Shown here: positions 1 through 6,035 of the stretch, piece after piece
How positions within the stretch are numbered: position 1 is the stretch's first letter
Layout of the letters: each line of letters starts with the position of its first letter
Source: Candidatus Colwelliibacteriota bacterium
GTDB taxonomy: Bacteria > Patescibacteriota > Minisyncoccia > UBA6257 > Colwellbacteraceae
Length of the DNA stretch: 7,706 nucleotides
Assembly (NCBI GenBank): GCA_027310265.1
Contig: DAIDBC010000034.1
Coordinates: 1-7,706 of the forward strand
Reading direction: 5' to 3'
Program-made: the position numbers and the translations under genes
Notes under the pieces: model-generated
Told to the model about the DNA's origin: nothing
What the model saw: only the letters and a program-made list of their open reading frames with translations
Databases searched by the model: none

Positions 1-29
1 AGTAATAACAGGCAATTCTGGGAACAGAG

Positions 30-72
30 GGTAGTCATTCCGAGGTGGGGCGAATGACTACCTGAATGACTA
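30..72. repeat. 11-bp inverted repeat plus an extra direct copy of its right arm
   Basis: Bases 30-40 (ggtagtcattc) are perfectly complementary to 52-62 (gaatgactacc), with an 11-base loop at 41-51. The nine bases gaatgacta occur again at 64-72, twelve bases after the first copy, so the left arm could pair with either copy. No T-run follows on either strand nearby, so it is not a standard terminator. It lies upstream of the plus-strand gene and could be the end of an unseen gene to the left, a regulatory hairpin or an intergenic repeat. The pairing is seen directly; any role is unknown. The rest of bases 1-142 shows no supported gene. Confidence 0.6.
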
Positions 73-142
73 GGTAAACCACTCGCCAAAATCACAGATT
101 CTGGCTAAAATGGGTTCGTATTTTGTCCAAAACCGACCGCCA

Positions 143-667
143 ATGTCCAGAAAAAACCCGTTGATTATGGTCGCTGTACTGATTGTTGCTGGCGGTGCGG
201 CAGCATATTTCTGGCAGCATTCGAACGCAAATCCAAAAGAGCCGACCAACCAGCCGGTTATATATAAAAATGCTGAATATGGCTTCAGTTTCGCGCTGCC
301 AGATAGCTGGCGCAATTACTCAATCGTAAACAGCAAGTGGGAAGGAGACGCAGTCGGCCCGAACGGCAACGTGCCGGTAGAGTACGGCCCGATAATTTCG
401 ATTAGACACCCACAATGGACCCCGCAAAATCCGCGGCAGGACATACCAATTATGGTATTTACTCCGGCCCAGTGGACTGCGCTTTCGCGCGACGAGTTCC
501 ATATCGGTGCAGCCCCGATTGGCCCGACAAAGTTGGGATCTAATAGCGACTACGTCTTCGCTCTGCCCGCGCGCTACAACTTCGCTTTCCCGACAGGATT
601 CGAAGAAGTGGAAAAAATTCTAGAGACTAATCCGTTACAATCCCTCCCCGCGCCTATTTCAAAATAA
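143..667 (+). CDS. Signal-anchored protein of unknown function
   Basis: The product is about 174 residues. A short basic start (MSRKN) leads into one hydrophobic segment at residues 6-24, followed by a polar linker, so most of the protein should lie outside the membrane as a signal-anchored or secreted protein. I recognise no enzyme motif. Notable stretches are EYGFSFALPDSW (about 46-56), DIPIMVFTPAQW (about 99-111) and YVFALPARYNFAF (about 137-149). Phrases like the first occur in PsbP-like or lipoprotein-like small domains of Patescibacteria, but this is recollection rather than a match. An in-frame ATG at 110 would add 11 residues; I prefer 143 because it puts the hydrophobic segment right after a short basic N-terminus, and the TAAAAT at 106-111 could be a weak -10 box. 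Neither start has a good ribosome binding site. The stop TAA at 665-667 lies inside the end of the convergent surface-protein gene, an overlap of 14 bases. Confidence 0.75.
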   Translation: MSRKNPLIMVAVLIVAGGAAAYFWQHSNANPKEPTNQPVIYKNAEYGFSFALPDSWRNYSIVNSKWEGDAVGPNGNVPVEYGPIISIRHPQWTPQNPRQDIPIMVFTPAQWTALSRDEFHIGAAPIGPTKLGSNSDYVFALPARYNFAFPTGFEEVEKILETNPLQSLPAPISK

Positions 668-1829
668 ACCGCACAAAGAAGAAAGCGCCTATGCCTATTA
701 TTATCAAGACCAAGAAGGCAATGATAACGGTGCCGCCGCCCAAGGCCGAAAGGATATTCGCGCCCAAATTGTTAGACGTGCTAGGAGCACTCGCGGAAGC
801 AACCGTAGCCGGAGCGTTTGCTTGCTGGTTCTGCGACTTCATGTCCGCAAGCAGAGTGCGTAAAGAGGTCAACATTGAAGACAAACCAGTCACATTTACG
901 TTGCTGGGGACGCCCGCAACATAGGAGGTGTTGGTTGCTCCAGTAGAGAAACTGTAAACGGTGCCGTAGGAGGTGCCGCCGCTGTTCGATGCTACCGCGC
1001 GGTAGTAATAGGTCATGTTCGGCGACAGATTGGTTAAAGTGTAAGAATAGTTCGAAGAATAACCCGAGGCCGGGAAGGTTTGACTGGGAGTGGTGTAACC
1101 AAAAGAGGTAGTCGGGCCGTATTCGAACCAAGCGGTGGTTGTAGAGTTATTCGGGGTTACAACTCCGGAGAGGGTGGCCGTGCCTGAACCACCGTAAACG
1201 ACGTTGCCTGAAAAAGGCGTAACGGCAGCATAAGTAGTTTGATTAGTGTACGGATAAACCGCCCCGCCCAGCTGGGCGCGCACAACTACAAAGCCACTAG
1301 CGTTGGGGGAAATGCTGCCCAAATTAACGCCGCTTGGAAAGTTAACGATCTCGTCGCCCGTCTCGCCGTACTGCCAGACAGTAGGGGTAGAGTAACTATT
1401 CTGATACCACGTCGCCGATCCGGGAATCTCACTTACCGAAACCGAACCGCCATTCGGGAGATAAACGTAAACCGTCCCGCTGGCCGTGTTGGAATTATCC
1501 GATGAGACGGTCGCGGTGACCGCGGTGCCGTTGGAGATAATCGAGGGCAGATTCAACTTGATCCTGGTGTTGGTGGCCGTGCCGGCGGAAGTGTTATGGT
1601 AAAAAACCATAAAACTTATGACGTCGGCGGAGTTAGCTGAAACGGCGGTCGACCAATAGGCGCTCGAGCCGGGATTTCTGGTGTAGTCCGCAACCTGCAG
1701 GGTAGGATAGTCCCCGCCCGCAGTGTTAAACTGGGCGTAGTCCGCCAAAGCCGCCGGCGCAGAGAACAATCCCAAAGCGATCGCCGCAAGGGTGATTCCG
1801 ACAAACTTGTTTATAAAAGTTTTTCTCAT
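654..1829 (-). CDS. Secreted surface protein with DUF11-like and fibronectin-III-like domains and a C-terminal membrane anchor
   Basis: The product has 391 residues. A Sec signal peptide covers about residues 1-29 (basic MRKTFINK, hydrophobic core, then APAALA before DY as the likely cleavage site). Residues about 31-190 form a Ser/Thr/Asn-rich, beta-type domain with phrases such as VISFMVFYHNTSAGTATNTR and SGFVVVRAQLG, resembling DUF11-like repeats of CPR surface proteins. Residues about 216-297 look like a fibronectin-III-type domain (TATLSGVVTPNNSTT, WFEYGPT, LTNLSPNMTYYYRAVASN, YSFST). A low-complexity linker rich in Ala, Ser and Gln (about 298-355) leads to a transmembrane helix at about 367-386 and the short tail VRFILK. 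There is no LPXTG sorting signal, so I infer a type I membrane protein displayed on the cell surface, perhaps for adhesion or as an envelope component. The ATG at 1827-1829 fits the signal peptide; no clear ribosome binding site precedes it, and an AT-rich TATAAATA sits only a few bases upstream. It ends with TAG. Confidence 0.85.
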   Translation of the reverse strand: MRKTFINKFVGITLAAIALGLFSAPAALADYAQFNTAGGDYPTLQVADYTRNPGSSAYWSTAVSANSADVISFMVFYHNTSAGTATNTRIKLNLPSIISNGTAVTATVSSDNSNTASGTVYVYLPNGGSVSVSEIPGSATWYQNSYSTPTVWQYGETGDEIVNFPSGVNLGSISPNASGFVVVRAQLGGAVYPYTNQTTYAAVTPFSGNVVYGGSGTATLSGVVTPNNSTTTAWFEYGPTTSFGYTTPSQTFPASGYSSNYSYTLTNLSPNMTYYYRAVASNSGGTSYGTVYSFSTGATNTSYVAGVPSNVNVTGLSSMLTSLRTLLADMKSQNQQANAPATVASASAPSTSNNLGANILSALGGGTVIIAFLVLIIIGIGAFFFVRFILK

Positions 1830-1869
1830 CTTTATTTATATCGAACCGACTAGTTGATCTTAGCCGCTC

Positions 1870-1918
1870 CCCCATCCTTAAGATTTCCAGTAGCTGCTAA
1901 AAACCTTAAGGATGAGGG
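1870..1918. repeat. Imperfect inverted repeat upstream of the surface-protein gene
   Basis: Bases 1873-1882 (catccttaag) pair perfectly with 1905-1914 (cttaaggatg). Three more G-C pairs (1870-1872 with 1916-1918) form if A1915 is bulged. The loop is 22 bases. On the minus strand it lies between the repeat-protein gene and the surface-protein start at 1829, so it would sit in the 3' tail of the first message or the leader of the second. There is no T-run directly after it. The pairing is seen; the function is unknown. Confidence 0.55.
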
Positions 1919-1936
1919 CAAGCTTGCGCTTGCCTC
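1914..1936 (-). terminator. GNRA-tetraloop hairpin, possible transcription end of the repeat-protein gene
   Basis: On the minus strand GGCAAGC, loop GCAA, GCTTGCC forms a perfect 7-bp stem (1917-1923 with 1928-1934) closed by a GNRA-type loop; the flanking bases can add two more pairs with one bulge. It starts about nine bases after the TAA at 1943-1945, which is where a terminator for the extended repeat frame would be expected. The only T-run on that strand (TTTTT at about 1899-1903) comes some 13 bases after the stem, so this is not a textbook intrinsic terminator. It could instead be an RNA-stabilising 3' hairpin. Confidence 0.35.
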
Positions 1937-1942
1937 AACCCA

Positions 1943-2092
1943 TTAGTTCGGCGGCAGTTGTCCCCCGCCAGTCGACGGCACGGTCGTTACGTTCGGGGCA
2001 GATACGCTGGACGGAACAGTTTGCACACTGGGCGCGCTGTAAGACGCGGATGGCACAGTCTGTATACCGGGAGCGGAGTAAGATCCGAACTA
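1943..2092 (-). other. In-frame continuation of the repeat protein beyond a TAG codon
   Basis: Downstream of the TAG at 2090-2092 the same frame stays open for 48 codons (2089 down to 1946) and ends at TAA 1943-1945. The predicted peptide begins FGSYSAPGIQTVPSA and contains SYSAPSVQTVPSS and VSAPNVTTVPST before the tail GGGQLPPN. These are copies of one roughly 13-residue unit, and the residues just before the TAG (PPSVQTTP) match the same unit. The repeat therefore runs across the stop codon. Possible explanations are a recent nonsense mutation (for example TCG to TAG or CAG to TAG), amber suppression or readthrough, or a sequence error. TAG also ends the AI-2E, tatD and surface-protein genes here, which argues against genome-wide TAG reassignment. 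The open frame is directly seen; translation past the TAG is not shown. Confidence 0.6.
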
Positions 2093-2602
2093 GGGCGTGG
2101 TCTGAACCGAAGGCGGCGTGTAATACGTCGACGGTGCAGAATAGTAAACCGGGGACGGAGCCGGATTGTTGTAATAAACAACCGGCGGCGTCGGGTTACT
2201 ATAGACCACGACCGGAGGAGTTGGATTGCTGTACGTCACGGTTGGCGGCACCGGATTCGGATAATACGTAACCGGTGGCACAGGATTGTTGTAGTACACG
2301 GCAGGCGGTACGGAATTTGAATAATATACCGTCGGCGGGTAAGGGTTATAGTAATACGGAGTTTGATTTGTATTACTCGGCGTCGAAGTATTATTGATCA
2401 CAATAATACTGACCTTGGACGGTGCACCTGCGCCTCTATAACCCCTGCGTTCGACAATCTTTGGTATGATGCAAGGACAGGCCCCCGACTGATTCGCCGG
2501 CGGCAAATCCTTGGCTGTATCCGTCCAAAGAAAACGGACAACATACCAGAGCACGAACAGAACAAACGCGACAAGCAGAACGTAAACTAGTTTTTTAAAC
2601 AT
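2090..2602 (-). CDS. Membrane-anchored Pro/Tyr/Asn-rich tandem-repeat protein, ending at an in-frame TAG
   Basis: Function unknown. From the ATG at 2600-2602 the product has 170 residues: MFKK, then one strong hydrophobic helix at about 5-26, a linker containing the Cys pair CPC (about 42-44), a short KVSIIVIN stretch, and seven tandem 10-residue repeats at about 83-152 with the theme YYxNPxPPxV. It ends in PPSVQTTP just before the TAG. The anchor and the low-complexity tail suggest a protein held in the membrane with a flexible extended part outside, perhaps binding the cell wall or a partner protein; this is inference. A TTG at 2630-2632 would add ten residues (MSWGRAVITS), but it puts polar residues ahead of the anchor and has no ribosome binding site, so I prefer the ATG. 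The frame resumes after the TAG with related repeats, so the original protein was probably about 218 residues, ending at 1943. Confidence 0.7.
   Translation of the reverse strand: MFKKLVYVLLVAFVLFVLWYVVRFLWTDTAKDLPPANQSGACPCIIPKIVERRGYRGAGAPSKVSIIVINNTSTPSNTNQTPYYYNPYPPTVYYSNSVPPAVYYNNPVPPVTYYPNPVPPTVTYSNPTPPVVVYSNPTPPVVYYNNPAPSPVYYSAPSTYYTPPSVQTTP
2147..2356 (-). repeat. Seven tandem 30-bp coding repeats
   Basis: Seven diverged 30-bp units, starting (in reading order) at 2356, 2326, 2296, 2266, 2236, 2206 and 2176, encode YYYNPYPPTV, YYSNSVPPAV, YYNNPVPPVT, YYPNPVPPTV, TYSNPTPPVV, VYSNPTPPVV and YYNNPAPSPV. The period is exactly 30 bases with no frame loss. The amino-acid pattern is better kept than the DNA, which fits selection on the protein. 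It is not a CRISPR array because there are no spacers. Confidence 0.85.
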
Positions 2603-2635
2603 ACTAGTGATGACCGCCCTACCCCAAGACAACTT

Positions 2636-2692
2636 GAAGTAAGCCGGTTGGTTAATTTGATAAAGTCGACCTTTATCTCCAGGGCTTACTTC
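2636..2692. repeat. Nested inverted repeat in the leuS / repeat-gene gap
   Basis: The outer arms are 2636-2645 (gaagtaagcc) and 2683-2692 (ggcttacttc), a perfect 10-bp match. Inside them 2659-2665 (gataaag) pairs with 2671-2677 (ctttatc) around a 5-base centre. The element lies in the 157-base gap between the leuS stop and the repeat-protein start. A smaller hairpin directly after leuS (cgata 2736-2740 with tatcg 2747-2751) is weaker. Neither is followed by a T-run on the minus strand. It may be a non-canonical transcription end for leuS, an operator or leader structure for the next gene, or an intergenic repeat. No convincing -35/-10 pair was found in the gap. Confidence 0.55.
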
Positions 2693-2759
2693 TAAGCCTT
2701 TACTAATGGTTAATTAATTTGAAAGAACGGGCACACGATACAACAATATCGCGCTTGTG

Positions 2760-5162
2760 TCAAACCACGAAATTTATAAGGCGGTTGGGCACGAAAACCA
2801 CCTTTTTAACCCGCCTAGTCCCCAGCTGGGTTTTCACGTTCTCGTTCCGCAGAGCCAGGTCCTTCGCCCCGTCCTCATTTATGCCAGTCTTAGCCAGAAT
2901 GACCGCGCGCAACCTGCCGTTTACCTGCACCAAGAGTTCGAATTTATCCTCCTTCAACAATTTTTCGTTGTAAACTGGCCATTTCTCGAGATTTATGGAT
3001 TTCTTATTGCCGGCGCGCTCCCACAACTCTTCAGTGATGTGAGGGGCAAACGGCGCGAGGATGATCAAAAATTTTTTCCACACTTCAAGCGGAATCGTTT
3101 CAACCCTGTAACAGTCATTGGAAAAAATCATCAGTGCAGAGACCGCAGTATTGAAACTCATTGATTCGATATCGTTCCCTACTTTCTTCACTGTTTTGTT
3201 CAGCGCTCTTTCAAGGTCAGGGTTTGTGATTTTTTTAGCAACCCTCTTTTGCGCCATCTCCCAAACCCGGCCCAAAAACCTGCTGCAGCCGTTTAATCCT
3301 TTTTCGTCCCACGGTATAGCCTGATCAAACGGCCCCATAAACATTTCGTAGAGGCGTAAGGTGTCGGCGCCGAATGTTTTCACGACCGAATCGGGGTTTA
3401 CGACATTGCCCTTCGATTTGGACATTTTCTCTCCACCCCTGCCCAAAACCATCCCCTGCGAGGTGCGCTTCTTGTATGGCTCGCTAAACGGCACAACCCC
3501 GATGTCGTAAAGGAATTTGTTCCAGAAACGGGAATAGAGCAGGTGAAGGGTGGTGTGTTCCATCCCGCCGTTGTACCAGTCAACCGGCATCCAGTATTTA
3601 AGTTTTTTAGGGTCGGCAAGAACTTTCTTGTTATCGGGATCGGTGTAGCGCAGAAAATACCAGCTAGAACCGGCCCAGTTCGGCATGGTATCGGTCTCGC
3701 GCTTGGCCGGGCCGCCGCAAACTGGACATTTTACATTCACCCAGTTTTTAACAGAGGAAAGCGGCGACTCGCCAGTCGAGGTCGGCTGGTATTTTTTCAC
3801 CTCCGGCAGTTTCACCGGCAGATCCTTTTCAGGCACCGGCACTTCACCGCACTTAGCGCAGAAAATTATGGGAATCGGCTCGCCCCAATAGTGCTGCCTC
3901 GAGAAGATCCAATCGCGGAGGTGATATTGAACTCTCTTCCGCCCGCCAACAAATTTGGTAACTTCCCATTTTGCTTTCTCTGAAGGCGTGCCGTCGAACT
4001 TCCCCGAGCCGACCAAGAACCCATCACCCACGTAGGCCTCACGCAAGACCGGACAGGTCTTATCTGGATAGTTCGGACAGATGACCATCACCGCGGGGAG
4101 TTTATGTTTTTTAGCGAATTCCCAATCGCGCCGATCGTGCGCGGGCACCGCCATAATTGCGCCCGTACCATAAGAGACCAAAACATAATCTGCGACGAAC
4201 ACCGGGACCTCTTTCTTGTTCGCTGGATTTATGGCCTTGATGCCCTTTAGTTCAACGCCTGTTTTCTCTTTCCCCTCGGCAATGCGTTCCTCCTCTGATT
4301 TGTCGGATGTTTTGGTGATATAAGATTTAACTTCTCTCCAGTTTGAGATTTCATTTTTCATCGCCGCGACCAATTTGTGCTCCGGGGCCAGAACCATGTA
4401 AGTCGCACCAAACAAAGTGTCAGGGCGGGTGGTGAAAACTGAAATTTTATCTTTGCAACCCTTGATCGAAAACTCGATTTCCGCGCCCTCTGATCTGCCA
4501 ATCCAGTTAACTTGCTGTGTTTTTATCTTGTCGAGGTAATCGACGGTATTCAGATCATCAAGCAGCCGATCGGCATACTTGGTTATCCGGAGCAGCCACT
4601 GCTCTTTTTCTTTTTGCTCGACCACCGTGCCGCAGCGTTCACAACGTCCGGCAATTACCTCCTCGTTGGCCAGGCCGATCTTGCAGGACGGACACCAATT
4701 GATCGGCATTCTGGCTTTATAAGCCAAACCTTTCTTATAAAATTGCAGGAATATCCACTGAGTCCATTTGTAGTAATCAGGATCGGTAGTGTTCACTTCT
4801 CGATCCCAATCAAAAGAGAAACCGAGCGCTCTCAACTGACGCCGGAAAGTGTCGGTGTTTTTCCTGGTGACGATTTTGGGATGGATGCCGGTTTTAATCG
4901 CATAGTTTTCTGTAGGCAGCCCGAAGGCGTCCCAACCGATGGGATAAAGGACGTTGTAACCCTCCATCCGCCTTTTACGCGCGATCACGTCCATTGCGGT
5001 GTAACTGCGCACATGGCCGGTGTGCAGCCCGTCACCCGAAGGGTATGGAAACTCCACCAAGGCATAGTACTTAGGTTTTTTGGAGAAATTTTGGGCTTTG
5101 TTGGAACCCAGTTGATCCCATCTTTTCTGCCACTTCTTCTCTATTTTGGAGAAAGGATACAT
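2760..5162 (-). CDS. leuS: Leucyl-tRNA synthetase
   Basis: Cytoplasmic class I enzyme that charges tRNA-Leu with leucine using ATP. The 800-residue product is complete. The class I signature is HTGH at 47-50 and the second is KMSKS at 579-583. Cys pairs CPSC (157-160) with CERC (174-177), and CAKC (435-438) with CPVC (479-482), look like two zinc knuckles. The CP1 editing domain, which hydrolyses mischarged tRNA, has FTTRPDTLFGATY (from 243) and MAVPAHDRRDWEFA (337-350), so editing should be active. WIFSRQHYWGEPIPI (418-432) and the anticodon-binding helices follow; the C-terminus VPNRLINFVV is typical. Only about nine residues separate QGMVL from the KMSKS loop, so the leucine-specific insert of the E. 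coli enzyme is absent, as in the shorter Bacillus type. The ATG at 5160-5162 starts 27 bases after the tatD stop, with no clear ribosome binding site. It is likely part of the metG-tatD-leuS transcript and ends with TGA. Confidence 0.97.
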   Translation of the reverse strand: MYPFSKIEKKWQKRWDQLGSNKAQNFSKKPKYYALVEFPYPSGDGLHTGHVRSYTAMDVIARKRRMEGYNVLYPIGWDAFGLPTENYAIKTGIHPKIVTRKNTDTFRRQLRALGFSFDWDREVNTTDPDYYKWTQWIFLQFYKKGLAYKARMPINWCPSCKIGLANEEVIAGRCERCGTVVEQKEKEQWLLRITKYADRLLDDLNTVDYLDKIKTQQVNWIGRSEGAEIEFSIKGCKDKISVFTTRPDTLFGATYMVLAPEHKLVAAMKNEISNWREVKSYITKTSDKSEEERIAEGKEKTGVELKGIKAINPANKKEVPVFVADYVLVSYGTGAIMAVPAHDRRDWEFAKKHKLPAVMVICPNYPDKTCPVLREAYVGDGFLVGSGKFDGTPSEKAKWEVTKFVGGRKRVQYHLRDWIFSRQHYWGEPIPIIFCAKCGEVPVPEKDLPVKLPEVKKYQPTSTGESPLSSVKNWVNVKCPVCGGPAKRETDTMPNWAGSSWYFLRYTDPDNKKVLADPKKLKYWMPVDWYNGGMEHTTLHLLYSRFWNKFLYDIGVVPFSEPYKKRTSQGMVLGRGGEKMSKSKGNVVNPDSVVKTFGADTLRLYEMFMGPFDQAIPWDEKGLNGCSRFLGRVWEMAQKRVAKKITNPDLERALNKTVKKVGNDIESMSFNTAVSALMIFSNDCYRVETIPLEVWKKFLIILAPFAPHITEELWERAGNKKSINLEKWPVYNEKLLKEDKFELLVQVNGRLRAVILAKTGINEDGAKDLALRNENVKTQLGTRRVKKVVFVPNRLINFVV

Positions 5163-5187
5163 TTATTATTAGGGTATATGGTTTAGC

Positions 5188-5202
5188 GACTAGGGTCTAG
5201 TC
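5188..5202. repeat. Small perfect hairpin over the tatD stop codon
   Basis: Bases 5188-5193 (gactag) pair with 5197-5202 (ctagtc) around a 3-base loop, so the tatD TAG stop (5190-5192) lies within the stem. It precedes the leuS start by about 25 bases. It is short and could be chance; it might affect coupling between tatD and leuS translation. Confidence 0.3.
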
Positions 5203-6035
5203 AGACTCAATGCCTCAATCGCGTTTCTAGTAGTCTCTTCAGCGACCGTCCGCTCTTCAACGCCCAAGATGCCCGCTACCGCGCCGGCCACGTATTTAAC
5301 ATACGAAGGTTCGTTGCGCTTGCCGCGATAAGGAACGGGAGCAACGTAAGGCGCATCGGTTTCGAGAAGTATGCGCTCCAACCCTATCGATTTTATGACT
5401 GCGTCGTAATCATGAGTGAATGTAGTCACCCCACCGAATGAAAAATAGAATCCCATTTCTCTCAACACCGCGGCTTCCTTAATATCGCCACTGAAAAAGT
5501 GGATGACGCCGGGATACAGGCTGACCAGTTTATCAGACTCCCTATTAAGAAAATTTATTAAATCCGGGAAAGCTGAACGGCAGTGAATCATAAGCGGCTT
5601 GCCGAGCTTTTTAGACAACTCCATCTGGGACGTGAACGCTTTTTCTTGCCGCGCTTTAGTATCTTTATCAAGACGATAATAATCCAGACCGCACTCGCCT
5701 ATCGCCACGACTTTTTCATCCTGTCCGAGTTTGAAGTAGTAATCGAAGTTAAATTCCTCGCCGCGGGAGGTAAACGATCTAGCCGCCTCACCGTCGCCGA
5801 GTTCCTTGGAATCGTGATAAGACTGTTCGGTGTGGATGGGGTGCAGACCAACTGTTGCGTATACCCCCACGGGGTAGGTTCCGGCGATCTCGACCGCTTT
5901 CGCCGAAGTGTCGCGCTGGGTACCGATGTTCACCAACCAAGTATCGTCATCCAAGGCACGGTTTATCACCTCCTTATAATCAGCAGCGTAGGCGGCAAAC
6001 TGAACGTGGGTGTGTACGTCAACTAAGCGGGGCAT
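5190..6035 (-). CDS. tatD: TatD-family metal-dependent hydrolase (DNase)
   Basis: The product has 281 residues, with the full set of metal-binding and catalytic positions of the TatD amidohydrolase-like TIM barrel: HTH at 8-10, GECGLDYYR with E114, MIHCR with H151, VIHFFSGD with H179, and LLETDAPY with D227. Family members bind two divalent metal ions and have 3'-5' exonuclease or DNase activity; they are linked to DNA repair and nucleic-acid turnover, though the substrate here cannot be told. The motif LETDAPYVAPVPYRGKRNEP near residue 223 is the usual family C-terminal signature. Its ATG overlaps the metG stop by one base (TAATG), which strongly suggests translational coupling. tatD next to metG is a common bacterial arrangement, as with metS-yabD in Bacillus. 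A 16-residue stretch at about 76-91 (SKELGDGEAARSFTSR) looks like a small insertion in an otherwise standard barrel. It ends with TAG. Confidence 0.95.
   Translation of the reverse strand: MPRLVDVHTHVQFAAYAADYKEVINRALDDDTWLVNIGTQRDTSAKAVEIAGTYPVGVYATVGLHPIHTEQSYHDSKELGDGEAARSFTSRGEEFNFDYYFKLGQDEKVVAIGECGLDYYRLDKDTKARQEKAFTSQMELSKKLGKPLMIHCRSAFPDLINFLNRESDKLVSLYPGVIHFFSGDIKEAAVLREMGFYFSFGGVTTFTHDYDAVIKSIGLERILLETDAPYVAPVPYRGKRNEPSYVKYVAGAVAGILGVEERTVAEETTRNAIEALSLTRP

Noticed and set aside
1833..1842. TATAAATA as a -10 promoter box for the surface-protein gene
   Set aside because: It lies only a few bases before the start codon and no -35 match is found at the usual distance; it is AT-rich leader that I cannot support as a promoter.
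1958..2320. Plus-strand Arg-rich open frame of 120 codons
   Set aside because: Its Arg-rich repetitive look is what the complement of the Pro/Tyr repeat gene yields in another frame; the minus-strand frame has an anchor and a coherent repeat.
2147..2356. CRISPR array or tandem regulatory repeats
   Set aside because: The 30-bp units are contiguous without spacers, diverged at DNA level and in frame as a decapeptide repeat.
2600..2632. TTG start at 2632 for the repeat protein
   Set aside because: It adds ten residues before the membrane anchor without a ribosome binding site; the ATG at 2602 gives a typical short basic start followed by a hydrophobic helix.
2760..2762. Alternative genetic code with TGA as glycine
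   Set aside because: The leuS TGA falls exactly after the conserved family C-terminus (RLINFVV), so TGA acts as a stop here.
3415..3490. LeuS missing the leucine-specific insert before KMSKS
   Set aside because: First looked like a deletion against E. coli, but the shorter Bacillus-type LeuS of about 800 residues also has only a short link there, so it is normal variation.
4512..5186. Plus-strand open frame of 224 codons opposite leuS
   Set aside because: It lies entirely over the strongly supported leuS catalytic and editing region and has no recognisable motif or signal; it is an antisense shadow.
5583..6026. Plus-strand open frame opposite tatD
   Set aside because: tatD has all its metal-binding residues on the minus strand; the opposite frame shows no family features.
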